From contig CAHIKZ030005210.1 of assembly GCA_903632075.3 (NCBI GenBank), forward strand, positions 341,001 through 405,000: a DNA stretch of 64,000 nt, written 5' to 3'. Positions within the stretch are counted from its first letter, which is position 1. Each line of letters opens with the position of its first letter. The translations under genes were made by a program, and so were the position numbers. Source of the stretch: Acanthosepion pharaonis. Lineage: Eukaryota > Mollusca > Cephalopoda > Sepiida > Sepiidae. The notes beneath the pieces were generated by a model. That model was not told the origin of the DNA and searched no databases. It was given only the letters and a program-made list of their open reading frames with translations. This document shows, in pieces, positions 40,001 through 54,270 of this stretch.

Positions 40001-43000
40001 ATTCTGAGATGTTGTTGCCATGTTTCCAATAGTTATTTGGATTTGGATCTTCGTCTTTGTTCATTTGGTCGCTACATTCTCCAACCGTAATATATAAAAA
40101 TTCTGAGTTGTTGCCATGTTTCCAAAAATTTGGATCTTCGTCTTTGTTCATTTGGTCGCTACATTCTCAACCGTAATATATCCTTTAAAAATTCTGAATG
40201 TTGTTCCAATAGTTATTTGGATTTGGATCTTCGTCTTTGTTCATTTGGTCGCTACATTCTCCAACCGTAATATATATCCTTTCGTCTTTGTTCATTTGGT
40301 GCTACATTTCCAACCGTAATATAATTTTAAAAATTTTGAGTTTTTGTTGTTCATTTGGTTTCATTTCAACCGTAATATCCCTAAAAATGTTTCCAATAGT
40401 TATTTGGATTTGGATCTTCGTCTTTGTTCATTTGGTCATACATTTCAACCGTAATATATCCTTTAAAATTCTGAGAGTTGTTTATGTTTCCAATAGTTAT
40501 TTGGATTTGGATCTTCGTCTTTGTTCATTTTGGTCACTACATTCTCCAACCGTAATATATCCTTTAAAAATTCTGAGAGTTGTTTGCCATGTTTCCAATA
40601 GTTATTTGGATTTGGATCTTCGTCTTTGTTCATTTGGTCGCTACATTCTCCAACCGTAATATATCCTTTAAAAAATTCTGAGAGTTGTTGCCATGTTTCC
40701 AATAGTTATTTGGATTTGGATCTTCGTCTTTGTTCATTTGGTCGCTACATTCTCCAACCGTAATATATCCTTTAAAAATTCTGAGAGTCGTTGCCATTTT
40801 TCCAATAGTTATTTGGTTGGATCTTCGTCTTTGTTCATTTGGTCCTCCATTCTCCAACCGTAATATATCCTTTAAAAATTCTGAGTGTTGTTGCCATGTT
40901 TCCAATAGTTGTTCATTTGGATTTCGTCTTTGTTCATTTGGTCGCTTACATTCTCCAACCGTAATATATCCTTAAAAAATTCTGAGAGTTGTTGCCATGT
41001 TTCCAATAGTTATTTGGATTTGGATCTTCGTCTTGTTCATTTTGGTCGCTACATTCTCCAACCGTAATATATCCTTTAAAAATTCTGAGTGTTGTTGCCA
41101 TGTTTCCAATAGTTATTTGGATTTGGATCTTCGTCTTTGTTCATTTGGTCGCCACATTCTCCAACCGTAATATATCCTTTAAAATTGCCATGTTTCCAAT
41201 AGTTAGATTTGGATCTTCGTCTTTGTTCATGCTACATTCTCAACCGTAATATATCCTTTAAAAATTTTGTTGCCATGTTTTAGTTATTTGGATTTGGATC
41301 TTTTGTTCATTTGGTCGCTACATTCTCCAACCGTAATATATCCTTTAAAAATTCTGAGAGTTGTTGCCATGTTTCCAATAGTTATTTGGATTTGGATCTT
41401 CGTCTTTGTTCATTTGGTCGCTACATTCTCCAACCGTAATATATCCTTTAAAAATTCTGAGAGTTGTTGCCATGTTTCCAATAGTTATTTGGATTTGGAT
41501 CTTCGTCTTTGTTCATTTGGTATATCCTTTAAAAATTCATTCATGTTTCCATTTGGATCTTCCGTTCAATATATCAATAATATATCCTTTAAAATTCTGA
41601 GAGTTGTTGCCATGTTTCCAATAGTTATTTGGATTTGGATCTTCGTCTTTGTTCATTTGGTCGCTACATTCTCCAACCGTAATATATCCTTTAAAATTCT
41701 GAGAGTTGTTGCCATGTTTCCAATAGTTATTTTGGATTTGGATCTTCGTCTTTGTTCATTTGGTCGCTACATTCTCCAACCGTAATATATCCTTTAAAAA
41801 TTCTGACTGTTGTTGCCATGTTTTAGTTATTTTTGGATCTTCGTCTTTTTGGATCTTCGTCTTTGTTCATTTGGTCGCTACATTCTCCAACCGTAATATA
41901 TCCTTTAAAAAATTCTGAGAGTTGTTGCCATGTTTCCAATAGTTATTTGGATTTGGATCTTCGTCTTTGTTCATTTGGTCGCTACATTCTCCAACCGTAA
42001 TATATCCTTTAAAATTCTGAGAGTTGTTGCCATGTTTCCAATAGTTATTTGGATTTGGATCTTCGTCTTTGTTCATTTGGTCGCTACATTCTCCAACCGT
42101 AATATATCCTTTAAAATTCATGAGAGTTGTTCGTCTTTGTTCATGTTTCAAAAATTCAATAGTTATTTGGATTTGGATCTTCGTCTTTGTTCATTTGGTC
42201 GCTACATTCTCCAACCGTAATTTATATCCTTTAAAAATTCTTTAAAAATTGAGAGTTGTTGCCATGTTTCCAATAGTTATTTGGATTTGGATCTTCGTCT
42301 TTGTTCATTTGGTCGCTACATTCTCCAACCGTAATATATCCTTTAAAATTCTGAGAGTTGTTGCCATGTTTCCAATAGTTATTTGGATTTGGATCTTCGT
42401 CTTTGTTCATTTTCCAACATTCTCAAACCGTAATATATCCTTTAAAAATTCTGAGAGTTGTTGCCATGTTTCCAATAGTTATTTTTGGATGATTTCGTCT
42501 TCGTCTTTGTTCATTTGGTCGCTACATTCTCCAACCGTAATATATCCTTTAAAAATTCTGAGAGTTGTTGCCATGTTTCCAATAGTTATTTGGATTTGGA
42601 TCTTCGTCTTTGTTCATTTGTTCATTTCCAACCGTAATATATCCTTAAAAATTCTGAAAGTTGTTGCCATGTTTCCAATAGTTATTTTAGTTTGGATCTT
42701 CGTCTTTGTTCCATTCTCCAACCGTAATATATCCTTTAAAAATTCAATATATCCTTTAAAAATTCTGAGAGTTGTTGCCATGTTTCCAATAGTTATTTGG
42801 ATTTGGATCTTCGTCTTTGTTCATTTGGTCGCTACATTCTCCAACCGTAATATATCCTTTAAAAAATTCTGAGAGTTGTTGCCATGTTTCCAATAGTTAT
42901 TTGGATTTGGATCTTCGTCTTTGTTCATTTGGTCGCTACATTCTCCAACCGTAATATATCCTTTAAAAATTCTGAGAGTTGTTGCCATGTTTCCAATAGT

Positions 43001-43074
43001 TATTTGGATTTGGATCTTCGTCTTTGTTCATTTGGTCGCTACATTCTCCAACCGTAATATATCCTTTAAAATTC

Positions 43075-43340
43075 TGAATGTTGTTGCCATGAGAGTTGTC
43101 GCTTCATTCTCCAACCGTAATATATCCTTTAAAAATTCTGAATGTTTCAATAGTTATTGGTTGGATCTTCGTCTTTGTTCATTTGGTCGTCAATATATTT
43201 AAAATTCTGAGAGTTGTTGATCCAATAGTTATTTGGATTTGGATCTTCGTTCATTTGTTCATTTCTCCAACAATAATATATCCTTTAAAAATTCTCCAAC
43301 CGTTTGGATTTGGATCTTCGTCTTATATCCATTTTTCTCA
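43075..43340 (+). repeat. Disrupted units inside block C
   Basis: Between clean units, this stretch contains GAATGTTGTTGCCATGAGAG (an internal restart), TTATTGGTTGGATCTTCG, GTCAATATATTTAAAATTC, a duplicated CATTTGTTCATTTCTCC and a premature CTCCAACCGTTTGG. The same monomer words are used in a new order. The flanking units are near consensus, so the damage is sharply local. Confidence 0.7.
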
Positions 43341-46300
43341 AAAAATTCTGAGAGTTGTTGCCATGTTTCCAATAGTTATTTGGATTTGGATCTTCGTCTT
43401 TGTTCATTTGGTCGCTACATTCTCCAACCGTAATATATCCTTTAAAAATTCTGAGATGTTGTTGCCATGTTTCCAATAGTTATTTGGATTTGGATCTTCG
43501 TCTTTGTTCATTTGGTCGCTACATTCTCCAACCGTAAATATCCTTTAAAATTCTGAGAGTTTTAAAGTTAATTTGGATCTTCGTCTTTGTTCATTTGGTC
43601 TTCACATTCTCAACCGTTGTTGCCATGTTTCCAATAGTTATTTGGATTTGGATCTTCGTCTTTGTTCATTTGGTCGCTACATTCTCCAAACCGTAATATA
43701 TCCTTTAAAAAAAATTCAATAGTTATTTGGATTGATCTTCGTCTTTGTTCATTTTGCCATTCTGTAATTCCCTTAAAAATAGTTTATTTCCAATAGTTAT
43801 TTTTGGATCTTCGTCTTTGTTCATTTGGTCGCTACATTCTCCAACCGTAATATATCCTTTAAAAATTTGAGAGTTGTTGCCATGTTTCCAATAGTTATTT
43901 GGATTTGGATCTTCGTCTTTGTTCATTTGGTCGCTACATTCTCCAACCGTAATATATCCTTTTAAAAATTCTGAGAGTTGTTGCCATGTTTCCAATAGTT
44001 ATTTGGATTTGGATCTTCGTCTTTGTTCATTTGGTCGCTACATTCTCCAACCGTAATATATCCTTTAAAAATTCTGAGAGTTGTTGCCATGTTTCCAATA
44101 GTTATTTGGATTTGGATCTTCGTCTTTGTTCATTTGGTCGCCACATTCTCAACCGTAATATATCCTTTAAAAATTCTGAGAGTTGTTTTGCCATGTTTCC
44201 AATAGTTATTTGGTTGGATCTTCGTCTTTGTTCATTTGGTCGCTACATTCTCCAACCGTAATATATCCTTTAAAAATTCTGAATGTTGTTATGTTTCCAA
44301 TAGTTATTTGGATTTGGATCTTCGTCTTTGTTCATTTGGTCGCTACATTCTCCAACCGTAATATATCCTTTAAAAATTCTGAGAATGTTGTTGCCATGTT
44401 TCCAATAGTTATTTGGATTTGGATCTTCGTCTCTTTTGTTCATTTGGTCCATACATTCTCCAACCGTAATATATCCTTTAAAAATGAGAGTTGTTGCCAT
44501 GTTTCCAATAGTTATTTGGATTTGGATCTTCGTCTTTGTTCATTTGATACTTCTACATTCTCCAACCGTAATATATCCTTTAAAAATTCTGAGTTGTTGC
44601 CATGTTTCCAATAGTTATTTGGATTTGGATCTTCGTCTTTGTTCATTTGGTTTTACATTCTCCAACCGTAATATATCCTTTAAAAAATTCATGTTTGAGA
44701 GTTGTTGCCATGTTTCCAATAGTTATTTGGATTTGGATCTTCGTCTTTGTTCATTTGGTCGCTACATTCTCCAACCGTAATATATCCTTTAAAAAATTCT
44801 GAGATTTGGAGTTGTTGCCATGTTTCCAATAGTTATTTTCCATTTGTTATTTGGATTTGGATCTTCGTCTTTGTTCATTTGGTCGCTACATTCTCCAACC
44901 GTAATATATCTTTAAAAATTTAAAAATGTTTCAATGAGATCTTCGTCTTTGTGTTGCCATGTTTCCTTTAAAAAGTTGTTGCCATGTTATTTGGATTTGG
45001 ATCTTCGTCTTTGTTCATTTGGTCGCTACATTCTCCAACCGTAGCCATATCCTTTAAAATTCTGAGAGTTGTTGCCATGTTTCCAATAGTTATTTGGATT
45101 TGGATCTTCGTCTTTGTTCATTTGGTCGCTACATTCTCCAACCGTAATATATCCTTTAAAAAATTCTGAGAGTTGTTGCCATGTTTCCAATAGTTATTTG
45201 GATTTGGATCTTCGTCTTTGTTCATTTGGTCGCTACATTCTCCAACCGTAATATATCCTTTAAAAATTCTGAGAGTTGTTGCCATGTTTCCAATAGTTAT
45301 TTGGATTTGGATCTTCGTCTTTGTTCATTTGGGCTACATTCTCCAACCGTAATATCCTTTAAAAATTCTGAATGTTGTTGCCATGTTTCCAATAGTTATT
45401 TGGATTTGGATCTTCGTCTTTGTTATTTTTGGTATACATTCTCCAAACCGTAATATATCCTTTAAAAAATTCTGAGAGTTGTTGCCATGTTTCCAATAGT
45501 TATTTGGATTTGGATCTTCGTCTTTGTTCATTTGGTCGCTACATTCTCCAACTTTGTTCATTTGGTCGCTACATTCTCCAACCGTAATATATCCTTTAAA
45601 AATTCTGAGAGTTGTTGCTATGTTTCCAATAGTTATTTGGATTTGGATCTTCGTCTTTTGTTCATTTGGAAATTTACATTCTCCAACCGTAATATATCCT
45701 TTAAAAATTCTGAGAGTTGTTGCCATGTTTCCAATAGTTATTTGGATTTGGATCTTCGTCTTTGTTCATTTGGTCGCTACATTCTCCAACCGTAATATAT
45801 CCTTTAAAAATTCTGAGAGTTGTTGCCATGTTTCCAATAGTTATTTGGATTTGGATCTTCGTCTTTGTTCATTTGGTCGCTACATTCTCCAACCGTAATA
45901 TATCCTTTAAAAATTCTGAGAGTTGTTGCCATGTTTCCAATAGTTATTTGGATTTGGATCTTCGTCTTTGTTCATTTGGTCGCTACATTCTCCAACCGTA
46001 ATATATCCTTTAAAATTCTGAGAGTTGTTGCCATGTTTCCAATAGTTATTTGGATTTGGATCTTCGTCTTTGTTCATTTGGTCGCTACATTCTCCAACCG
46101 TAATATATCCTTTAAAAATTCTGAGAGTTGTTTGCCATGTTTCCAATAGTTATTTGGATTTGGATCTTCGTCTTTGTTCATGCTACATTCTCCAACCGTA
46201 ATATATTTAAAAATTTGAGAGTTGTTGCCATGTTTCCAATAGTTATTTGGATTTGGATCTTCGTCTTTGTTCATTTGGTCTTTCATTCTCCAACCGTAAT

Positions 46301-47238
46301 ATATCCTTTAAAAATTCTGAGAGTTGTTGCCATGTTTCCAATAGTTATTTGGATTTGGATCTTCGTCTTTGTTCATTTGGTCGTTACATTCTCCAACCGT
46401 AATATATCCTTTAAAAATTCTGAGAGTCGTTGCCATGTTTCCAATAGTTATTTGGATTTGGATCTTCGTCTTTGTTCATTTGGTCGCTTACATTCTCCAA
46501 CCGTAATATATCCTTTAAAAATTCTGAGAGTCGTTGCCATGTTTCCAATAGTTATTTGGATTTGGATCATTCTCGTAATATATCCTTTAAAAATTTGAGA
46601 GTTGTTGCCATGTTTCCAATAGTTAGTTGGATCTTCGTCTTTGTTCATTTTTCGTTGCCATGTTTCCAATAGTTTTGGATTTGGATCTTCGTCTTTGTTC
46701 ATTTTCTCCAACCGTAATATATCCTTTAAAAATTCTGAGAGTTGTTGCCATGTTTCCAATAGTTATTTGGATTTGGATCTTCGTCTTTGTTCATTTGGTC
46801 GCTTCATTCTCCAACCGTAATATATCCTTTAAAAATTCTGAGAGTCGTTGCCATGTTTCCAATAGTTATTTGGTTGGATCTTCGTCTTTGTTCATTTGGT
46901 CGCTACATTCTCCAACCGTAATATATCCTTTAAAAATTCTGAGAGTTGTTGCCATGTTTCCAATAGTTATTTGGATTTGGATCTTCGTCTTTGTTCAAAA
47001 ATTCTCCAACCGTAATATATCCTTTAAAAATTCTGAGAGTTGTTTGCCATGTTTCCAATAGTTATTTGGATTTGGATCTTCGTCTTTGTTCATTTGGTCG
47101 CTACATTCTCCAACCGTAATATATCCTTTAAAAATTTGAGAGTTGTTGCCATGTTTCCAATAGTTATTTGGATTTGGATCTTCGTCTTTGTTCATTTGGT
47201 CGCCACATTCTCCAACAGTAATATATCCTTTAAAAATT

Positions 47239-47650
47239 CTGAGAGTTGTTGCCATGTTTCCAATAGTTATTTGGATTTGGATCTTCGTCTTTGTTCATTT
47301 GGTCGCTACATTCTCCAACCGTAATATATCCTTTAAAAATTCTGAGAGTTGTTGCCATGTTTCCAATAGTTATTTGGATTTGGATCTTCGTCTTTGTTCA
47401 TTTGGTCGCTACATTCTCCAACCGTAATATATCCTTTAAAAATTCTGAGAGTTGTTGCCATGTTTCCAATAGTTATTTGGATTTGGATCTTCGTCTTTGT
47501 TCATTTGGTCGCTACATTCTCCAACCGTAATATATCCTTTAAAAATTCTGAGAGTTGTTGCCATGTTTCCAATAGTTATTTGGATTTGGATCTTCGTCTT
47601 TGTTCATTTGGTCGCTACATTCTCCAACCGTAATATATCCTTTAAAAATT
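47239..47650 (+). repeat. Four consecutive near-identical 103-bp units
   Basis: Unit starts lie at 47,239, 47,342, 47,445 and 47,548. The expected fifth start, at 47,651, is broken: the sequence jumps into a CTTCGTCTTTGTTCATTT word and then GAGAGTTTGGATGTTTCC before the normal phase returns. The break is made of the unit's own internal words rather than foreign DNA. Confidence 0.9.
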
Positions 47651-48280
47651 CTTCGTCTTTGTTCATTTTTGAGAGTTTGGATGTTTCCAATAGTTATTTG
47701 GATTTGGATCTTCGTCTTTGTTCATTTGGTCGCTACATTCTCCAACCGTAATATATCCTTTAAAAATTTGAGAGTTGTTGCCATGTTTCCAATAGTTATT
47801 TGGATTTGGATCTTCGTCTTTGTTCATTTGGTCGCTACATTCTCAACCGTAATATATCCTTTAAAAATTCTGAGAGTTGTTGCCATGTTTCCAATAGTTA
47901 TTTGATTTGGATCTTCGTCTTTGTTCATTTGGTTCTCCAACTCCGTAATATATCCTTTAAAAATTCTGAGAGTTGTTGCCATGTTTCCAATAGTTATTTG
48001 GATTTGGATCTTCGTCTTTGTTCATTTGGTCGCTACATTCTCCAACCGTAATATATCCTTCCAAGTTGTTGTCTTTGTTCATTTGGTCGCTACATTTCCA
48101 ATAGTTATTTGGATTTGGATCTTCGTCTTTGTTCATTTGGTCGCTACATTCTCCAACCGTAATATATCCTTTAAAAATTCTGAGATGTTGCCATGTTTCC
48201 AATAGTTATTTGGATTTGGATCTTCGTCTTTGTTCATTTGGTCGCTACATTCTCCAACCGTAATATATCCTTTAAAATTT

Positions 48281-48898
48281 CTGAGAGTTGTTGCCATGTT
48301 TCCAATAGTTATTTGGATTTGGATCTTCGTCTTTGTTCATTTGGTCGCTACATTCTCCAACCGTAATATATCCTTTAAAAATTCTGAGAGTTGTTGCCAT
48401 GTTTCCAATAGTTATTTGGATTTGGATCTTCGTCTTTGTTCATTTGGTCGCTACATTCTCCAACCGTAATATATCCTTTAAAAATTCTGAGAGTTGTTGC
48501 CATGTTTCCAATAGTTATTTGGATTTGGATCTTCGTCTTTGTTCATTTGGTCGCTACATTCTCCAACCGTAATATATCCTTTAAAAATTCTGAGAGTTGT
48601 TGCCATGTTTCCAATAGTTATTTGGATTTGGATCTTCGTCTTTGTTCATTTGGTCGCTACATTCTCCAACCGTAATATATCCTTTAAAAATTCTGAGAGT
48701 TGTTGCCATGTTTCCAATAGTTATTTGGATTTGGATCTTCGTCTTTGTTCATTTGGTCGCTACATTCTCCAACCGTAATATATCCTTTAAAAATTCTGAG
48801 AGTTGTTGCCATGTTTCCAATAGTTATTTGGATTTGGATCTTCGTCTTTGTTCATTTGGTCGCTACATTCTCCAACCGTAATATATCCTTTAAAAATT
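48281..48898 (+). repeat. Six consecutive near-identical 103-bp units
   Basis: The CTGAGAG word recurs at 48,281, 48,384, 48,487, 48,590, 48,693 and 48,796, and the units between look identical to each other. The next unit begins with a damaged start (TTGAAGTTG in place of TCTGAGAGTTG, with CATTTTTCC following). This run is the best reference for the canonical monomer. Such identity between neighbours is expected after recent local amplification or gene conversion; collapse or expansion during assembly could produce it too. Confidence 0.92.
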
Positions 48899-51800
48899 TG
48901 AAGTTGTTGCCATTTTTCCAATAGTTATTTGGATTTGGATCTTCGTCTTTGTTCATTTGGTCGCTACATTCTCCAACCGTAATATATCCTTTAAAAATTC
49001 TGAGAGTTGTTGCCATGTTTCCAATAGTTATTTGGATTTGGATCTTCGTCTTTGTTCATTTGGTCGCTACATTCTCCAACATTCTCCAACCATTTTCCAA
49101 ATATATCTTTTTAAAAATTCTTAAAAAGAGTTGTTGCCATGTTTCCAATAGTTATTTGGATTTGGATCTTCGTCTTTGTTCATTTGGTCGCTACATTCTC
49201 CAACCGTAATATATCCTTTAAAAATTTGAGAGTTGTTGCCATGTTTCCAATAGTTATTTGGATTTGGATCTTCGTCTTTGTTCATTTGGTCGCTACATTC
49301 TCCAACCGTAATATATCCTTTAAAAATTCTGAGAGTTGTTGCCATGTTTCCAATAGTTATTTGGATTTGGATCTTCGTCTTTGTTCATTTGGTCGCTACA
49401 TTCTCCAACCGTAATATATCCTTTAAAAATTCTGAGAGTTGTTGCCATGTTTCCAATAGTTATTTGGATTTGGATCTTCGTCTTTGTTCATTTGGTCGCT
49501 ACATTTCTCCAACCGTAATATATCCTTTAAAAATTCTGAGAGTTGTTGCCATGTTTCCAATAGTTATTTGGATTTGGATCTTCGTCTTTGTTCATTTGGT
49601 CGCTACATTCTCCAACCGTAATATATCCTTTAAAAATTAGTTGTTATCCATTTCCAATAGTTATTTGGATTTGGATCTTCGTCTTTGTTCATGTTTCAAC
49701 CGTAATATATCCTTTAAAAATGAGAGTTATTGCCATTTTTCCAATAGTTATTTGATTTGGATCTTCGTCTTTGTTCATTTGGTCGCTACATTCTCCAACC
49801 GTAATATATCCTTTAAAATTGATTTGGAGAGTTCATTTGTTCAACCGTAATTTCCTTTAAAAATAGTTGTTATGTTTTGGATTTGGATCTTCGTCTTTGT
49901 TCATTTGGTCGCTACATTCTCCAACCGTAATATATCCTTTAAAAATTCTGAGAGTTGTTGCCATGTTTCCAATAGTTATTTGGATTTGGATCTTCGTCTT
50001 TGTTCATTTGGTCGCTACATTCTCCAACCGTAATATATCCTTTAAAAATTCTGAGAGTTGTTGCCATGTTTCCAATAGTTATTTGGATTTGGATCTTCGT
50101 CTTTGTTCATTTGGTCGCTACATTCTCCAACCGTAATATATCCTTTAAAAATTCTGAGAGTTGTTGCCATGTTTCCAATAGTTATTTGGATTTGGATCTT
50201 CGTCTTTGTTCATTTGGTCGCTACATTCTCCAACCGTAATATATCCTTTAAAAAATTCTGAGAGTTGTTGCCATGTTTCCAATAGTTATTTGGATTTGGA
50301 TCTTCGTCTTTGTTCATTTGGTCGCTACATTCTCCAACCGTAATTATCCTTTAAAAATTCTGAGAGTTGTTGCCATGTTTCCAATAGTTATGGATCTTCG
50401 TCTTTGTTCATTTGGTCGCTACATTTCCAAAATATATCCTGAAAGTTGTTGTTGCCATGTTTCAATAGTTATTTGGATTTGGATCTTCGTCTTTGTTCAT
50501 TTGGTCATTCTCCAACCGTAATATATCCTTTAAAATTCTGAGTTGTTGCCATGTTTCCAATAGTTATTTGGTTGGATCTTCGTCTTTTGTTCCTTTCCAA
50601 AAATTCCTTGAAAATTTGAGAGTTGTTGCCATGTTTCCAATAGTTATTTGGATTTGGATCTTCGTCTTTGTTCATTTGGTCGCTACATTCTCCAACCGTA
50701 ATATATCCTTTAAAAATTCTGAGAGTTGTTGCCATGTTTCCAATAGTTATTTGGATTTGGATCTTCGTCTTTGTTCATTTGGTCGCTACATTCTCCAACC
50801 GTAATATATCCTTTAAAAATTCTGAGAGTTGTTGCCATGTTTCCAATAGTTATTTGGATTTGGATCGTCTTTGTTCATTTGGTCGCTTCATTCTCCAACC
50901 GTAATATATCCTTTAAAAATTCTGAGAGTTGTTGCCATGTTTCCAATAGTTATTTGGATTTGGATCTTCGTCTTTGTTCATTTGGTCGCTACATTCTCCA
51001 ACCGTAATATATCCTTTAAAAATTTTGGAGAGTTGTTGTTCATGTTTCCAATAGTTATTTGGATTTGGATCTTCGTGGATTTGGATTTGTTCATTTGGTC
51101 GCTACATTCTCCAATATATCCTTTAAAATTCTGAGAGTTGTTATGTTTCCAATAGTTAAAATTGTTCAGAGTTCGTTGCCATTCTCCAACCGTAATATAT
51201 CCTTTAAAATTCTGAGTTGTTGCCATGTTTCCAATAGTTATTTGGATTTGGATCTTCGTCTTTGTTCATTTGGTCGCTACATTCTCCAACCGTAATATAT
51301 CCTTTAAAAATTCTGAGAGTCGTTGCCATGTTTCCAATAGTTATTTGGATTTGGATCTTCGTCTTTGTTCATTTGGTCGCTACATTCTCCAACCGTAATA
51401 TATCCTTTAAAATTCTGAGAGTTGTTGCCATGTTTCCAATAGTTATTTGATTTGGATCTTCGTCTTTGTTCATTTGGTCGCTACATTCTCCAACCGTAAT
51501 ATATCCTTTAAAAATTCTGAGAGTTGTTGCCATGTTTCCAATAGTTATTTGGATTTGGATCTTCGTCTTTGTTCATTTGGTCGCTACATTCTCCAACCGT
51601 AATATATCCTTTAAAAATTCTGAGAGTTGTTGCCATGTTTCCAATAGTTATTTGGATTTGGATCTTCGTCTTTGTTCGTCGCTACATTTTGTTCATTTGG
51701 TCATGTTTCCAATAGTTATTTGGATTTGGATCTTCGTCTTTGTTCATTTCTCCAACCGTAATATATCCTTTAAAAATTCTGAGAGTTGTTGCCATGTTTC

Positions 51801-54024
51801 CAATAGTTATTTGGATTTGGATCTTCGTCTTTGTTCATTTGGTCGCTACATTCTCCAACCGTAATATATCCTTTAAAAATTCTGAGAGTTGTTGCCATGT
51901 TTCCAATAGTTATTTGGATTTGGATCTTCGTCTTTGTTCATTTGTTCATTTCCAACCGTAATATATCCTTTAAAAATTCTGAGAGTTGTTGCCATGTTTC
52001 CAATAGTTATTTGGATTTGGATCTTTGTTCATTCTCCAACCGTAATATATCCTTTAAAATTCTGAGAGTCGTTGCCATGTTTCCAATAGTTAATTTGGAT
52101 CTTCGTCTTTGTTCATTTGGTCCTTTCCAAAATATATCCTTTAAAATTCTGAGAGTTGTTGCCATGTTTCCAATAGTTATTTGGATTTGGATCTTCGTCT
52201 TTGTTCATTTGGTCGCTACATTCTCCAACCGTAATATATCCTTTAAAAATTTGAGAGTTGTTGCCATGTTTCCAATAGTTATTTGGATTTGGATCTTCGT
52301 CTTTGTTCATTTGGTCGCTACATTCTCCAACCGTAATATATCCTTTAAAAATTCTGAGAGTTGTTGCCATGTTTCCAATAGTTATTTGGATTTGGATCTT
52401 CGTCTTTGTTCATTTGGTCGCTACATTCTCCAACCGTAATATATCCTTTAAAAATTCTGAGAGTTGTTGCCATGTTTCCAATAGTTATTTGGATTTGGAT
52501 CTTCGTCTTTGTTCATTTGGTCGCTACATTCTCCAACCGTAATATATCCTTTAAAAATTCTGAGAGTTGTTGCCATGTTTCCAATAGTTATTTGGATTTG
52601 GATCTTCGTCTTTGTTCATTTGGTCGCTACATTCTCCAACCGTAATATATCCTTTAAAAATTCTGAGAGTTGTTGCCATGTTTCCAATAGTTATTTGATT
52701 TGGATCTTCGTCTTTGTTCATTTTGGTCGCTACATTTCCAATAGTTATTTGGATTTGGATCTTCGTCTTTGTTCATTTGGTCGCTTTGTTCATTTTCTCC
52801 AACCGTAATATATCCTTTAAAAATTCTGAGAGTTGTTGCCATGTTTCCAATAGTTATTTGGATTTGGATCTTCGTCTTTGTTCATTTGGTCGCTACATTC
52901 TCCAACCGTAATATATCCTTTAAAAATTCTGAGAGTTGTTGCCATGTTTCCAATAGTTATTTGGATTTGGATCTTCGTCTTTGTTCATTTGGTCGCTACA
53001 TTCTCCAACCGTAATATATCCTTTAAAAATTCTGAGAGTTGTTGCCATGTTTCCAATAGTTATTTGGATTTGGATCTTCGTCTTTGTTCATTTGGGTCGT
53101 AATATATCCTTTAAAAATTTCTCCATGTTTCCAATAGTTATTTGGATTTGGATCTTCGTCTTTGTTCATTTGGTCGCTACATTCTCCAACCGTAATATAA
53201 AAATTCTGAATGTTGTTGCCATGTTTCCAATAGTTATTTGGATTTGGATCTTCGTCTTTGTTCATTTGGTCGCTACATTCTCCAACCGTAATATATCCTT
53301 TAAAAATTCTGAGAGTTGTTGCCATGTTTCCAATAGTTATTTGGATTTGGATCTTCGTCTTTGTTCATTTGGTCGCTACATTCTCCAACCGTAATATATC
53401 CTTTAAAAATTCTGAGAGTCGTTGCCATGTTTCCAATAGTTATTTGGATTTGGATCTTCGTCTTTGTTCATTTGGTCGCTACATTCTCCAACCGTAATAT
53501 ATCCTTTAAAAATTCTGAGAGTTGTTGCCATGTTTCCAATAGTTATTTGGATTTGGATCTTCGTCTTTGTTCATTTGGTCGCTACATTCTCCAACCGTAA
53601 TATATCCTTTAAAAATTCTGAGAGTTGTTGCCATGTTTCCAATAGTTATTTGGATTTGGATCTTCGTCTTTGTTCATTTGGTCGCTACATTCTCCAACCG
53701 TAATATATCCTTTAAAAATTCTGAGAGTTGTTGCCATGTTTCCAATAGTTATTTGATTTGGATCTTCGTCTTTGTTCATTTGGTCGCTACATTCTCCAAC
53801 CGTAATATATCCTTTAAAAATTCTGAGTTGTTGCCATGTTTCCAATAGTTATTTGATTTGGATCTTCGTCTTTGTTCATTTGGTCGCTACATTCTCCAAC
53901 CGTAATATATCCTTTAAAAATTCTGAGAGTTGTTGCCATGTTTCCAATAGTTATTTGGTTTTGGATCTTCGTCTTTGTTCATTTGGTCTACATTCTCCAA
54001 CCGTAATATATCCTTTAAAAATTC

Positions 54025-54270
54025 TGAGTCGTTTGTTGCCATGTTTTGGATTTAGTTATTTGGTCGCTACATTTGGATCTTCGTCTTTGTTCATTTGGTC
54101 GCTAAAATTCATTCTCCAACCGTAATATATCCAATATTCTGAAGTTATATCATGTTTCCAAAAATTCTGAGAGTCTTTGTTCATTTTGCCATGTTTCTCC
54201 AATAGTTATTTGGATTTGGAGTCGTTCGTCAATTTATTTCATTTGGTCGTCTTTGTTCATTTTCTCCAAC
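54025..54270 (+). repeat. Disrupted units inside block C
   Basis: The stretch has GAGTCGTTTGTTGCC, a backward step from TTGGATTTAG to GTTATTTGGTCGC, a truncated unit reading TATATCCAATATTCTGAAG, and GTCGTTCGTCAATTTATTTC. Clean 103-bp units lie on both sides. As elsewhere, the pieces come from the monomer and no outside sequence is recognised. Confidence 0.7.

Noticed and set aside
39236..40090. Plus-strand open frame of 284 codons, the longest in the window, with hydrophobic repeats resembling membrane segments
   Set aside because: It is satellite sequence that stays open because a few length variants happen to compensate the frame. Its residues are translations of T-rich monomers in changing frames, with no domain and no consistent repeat.
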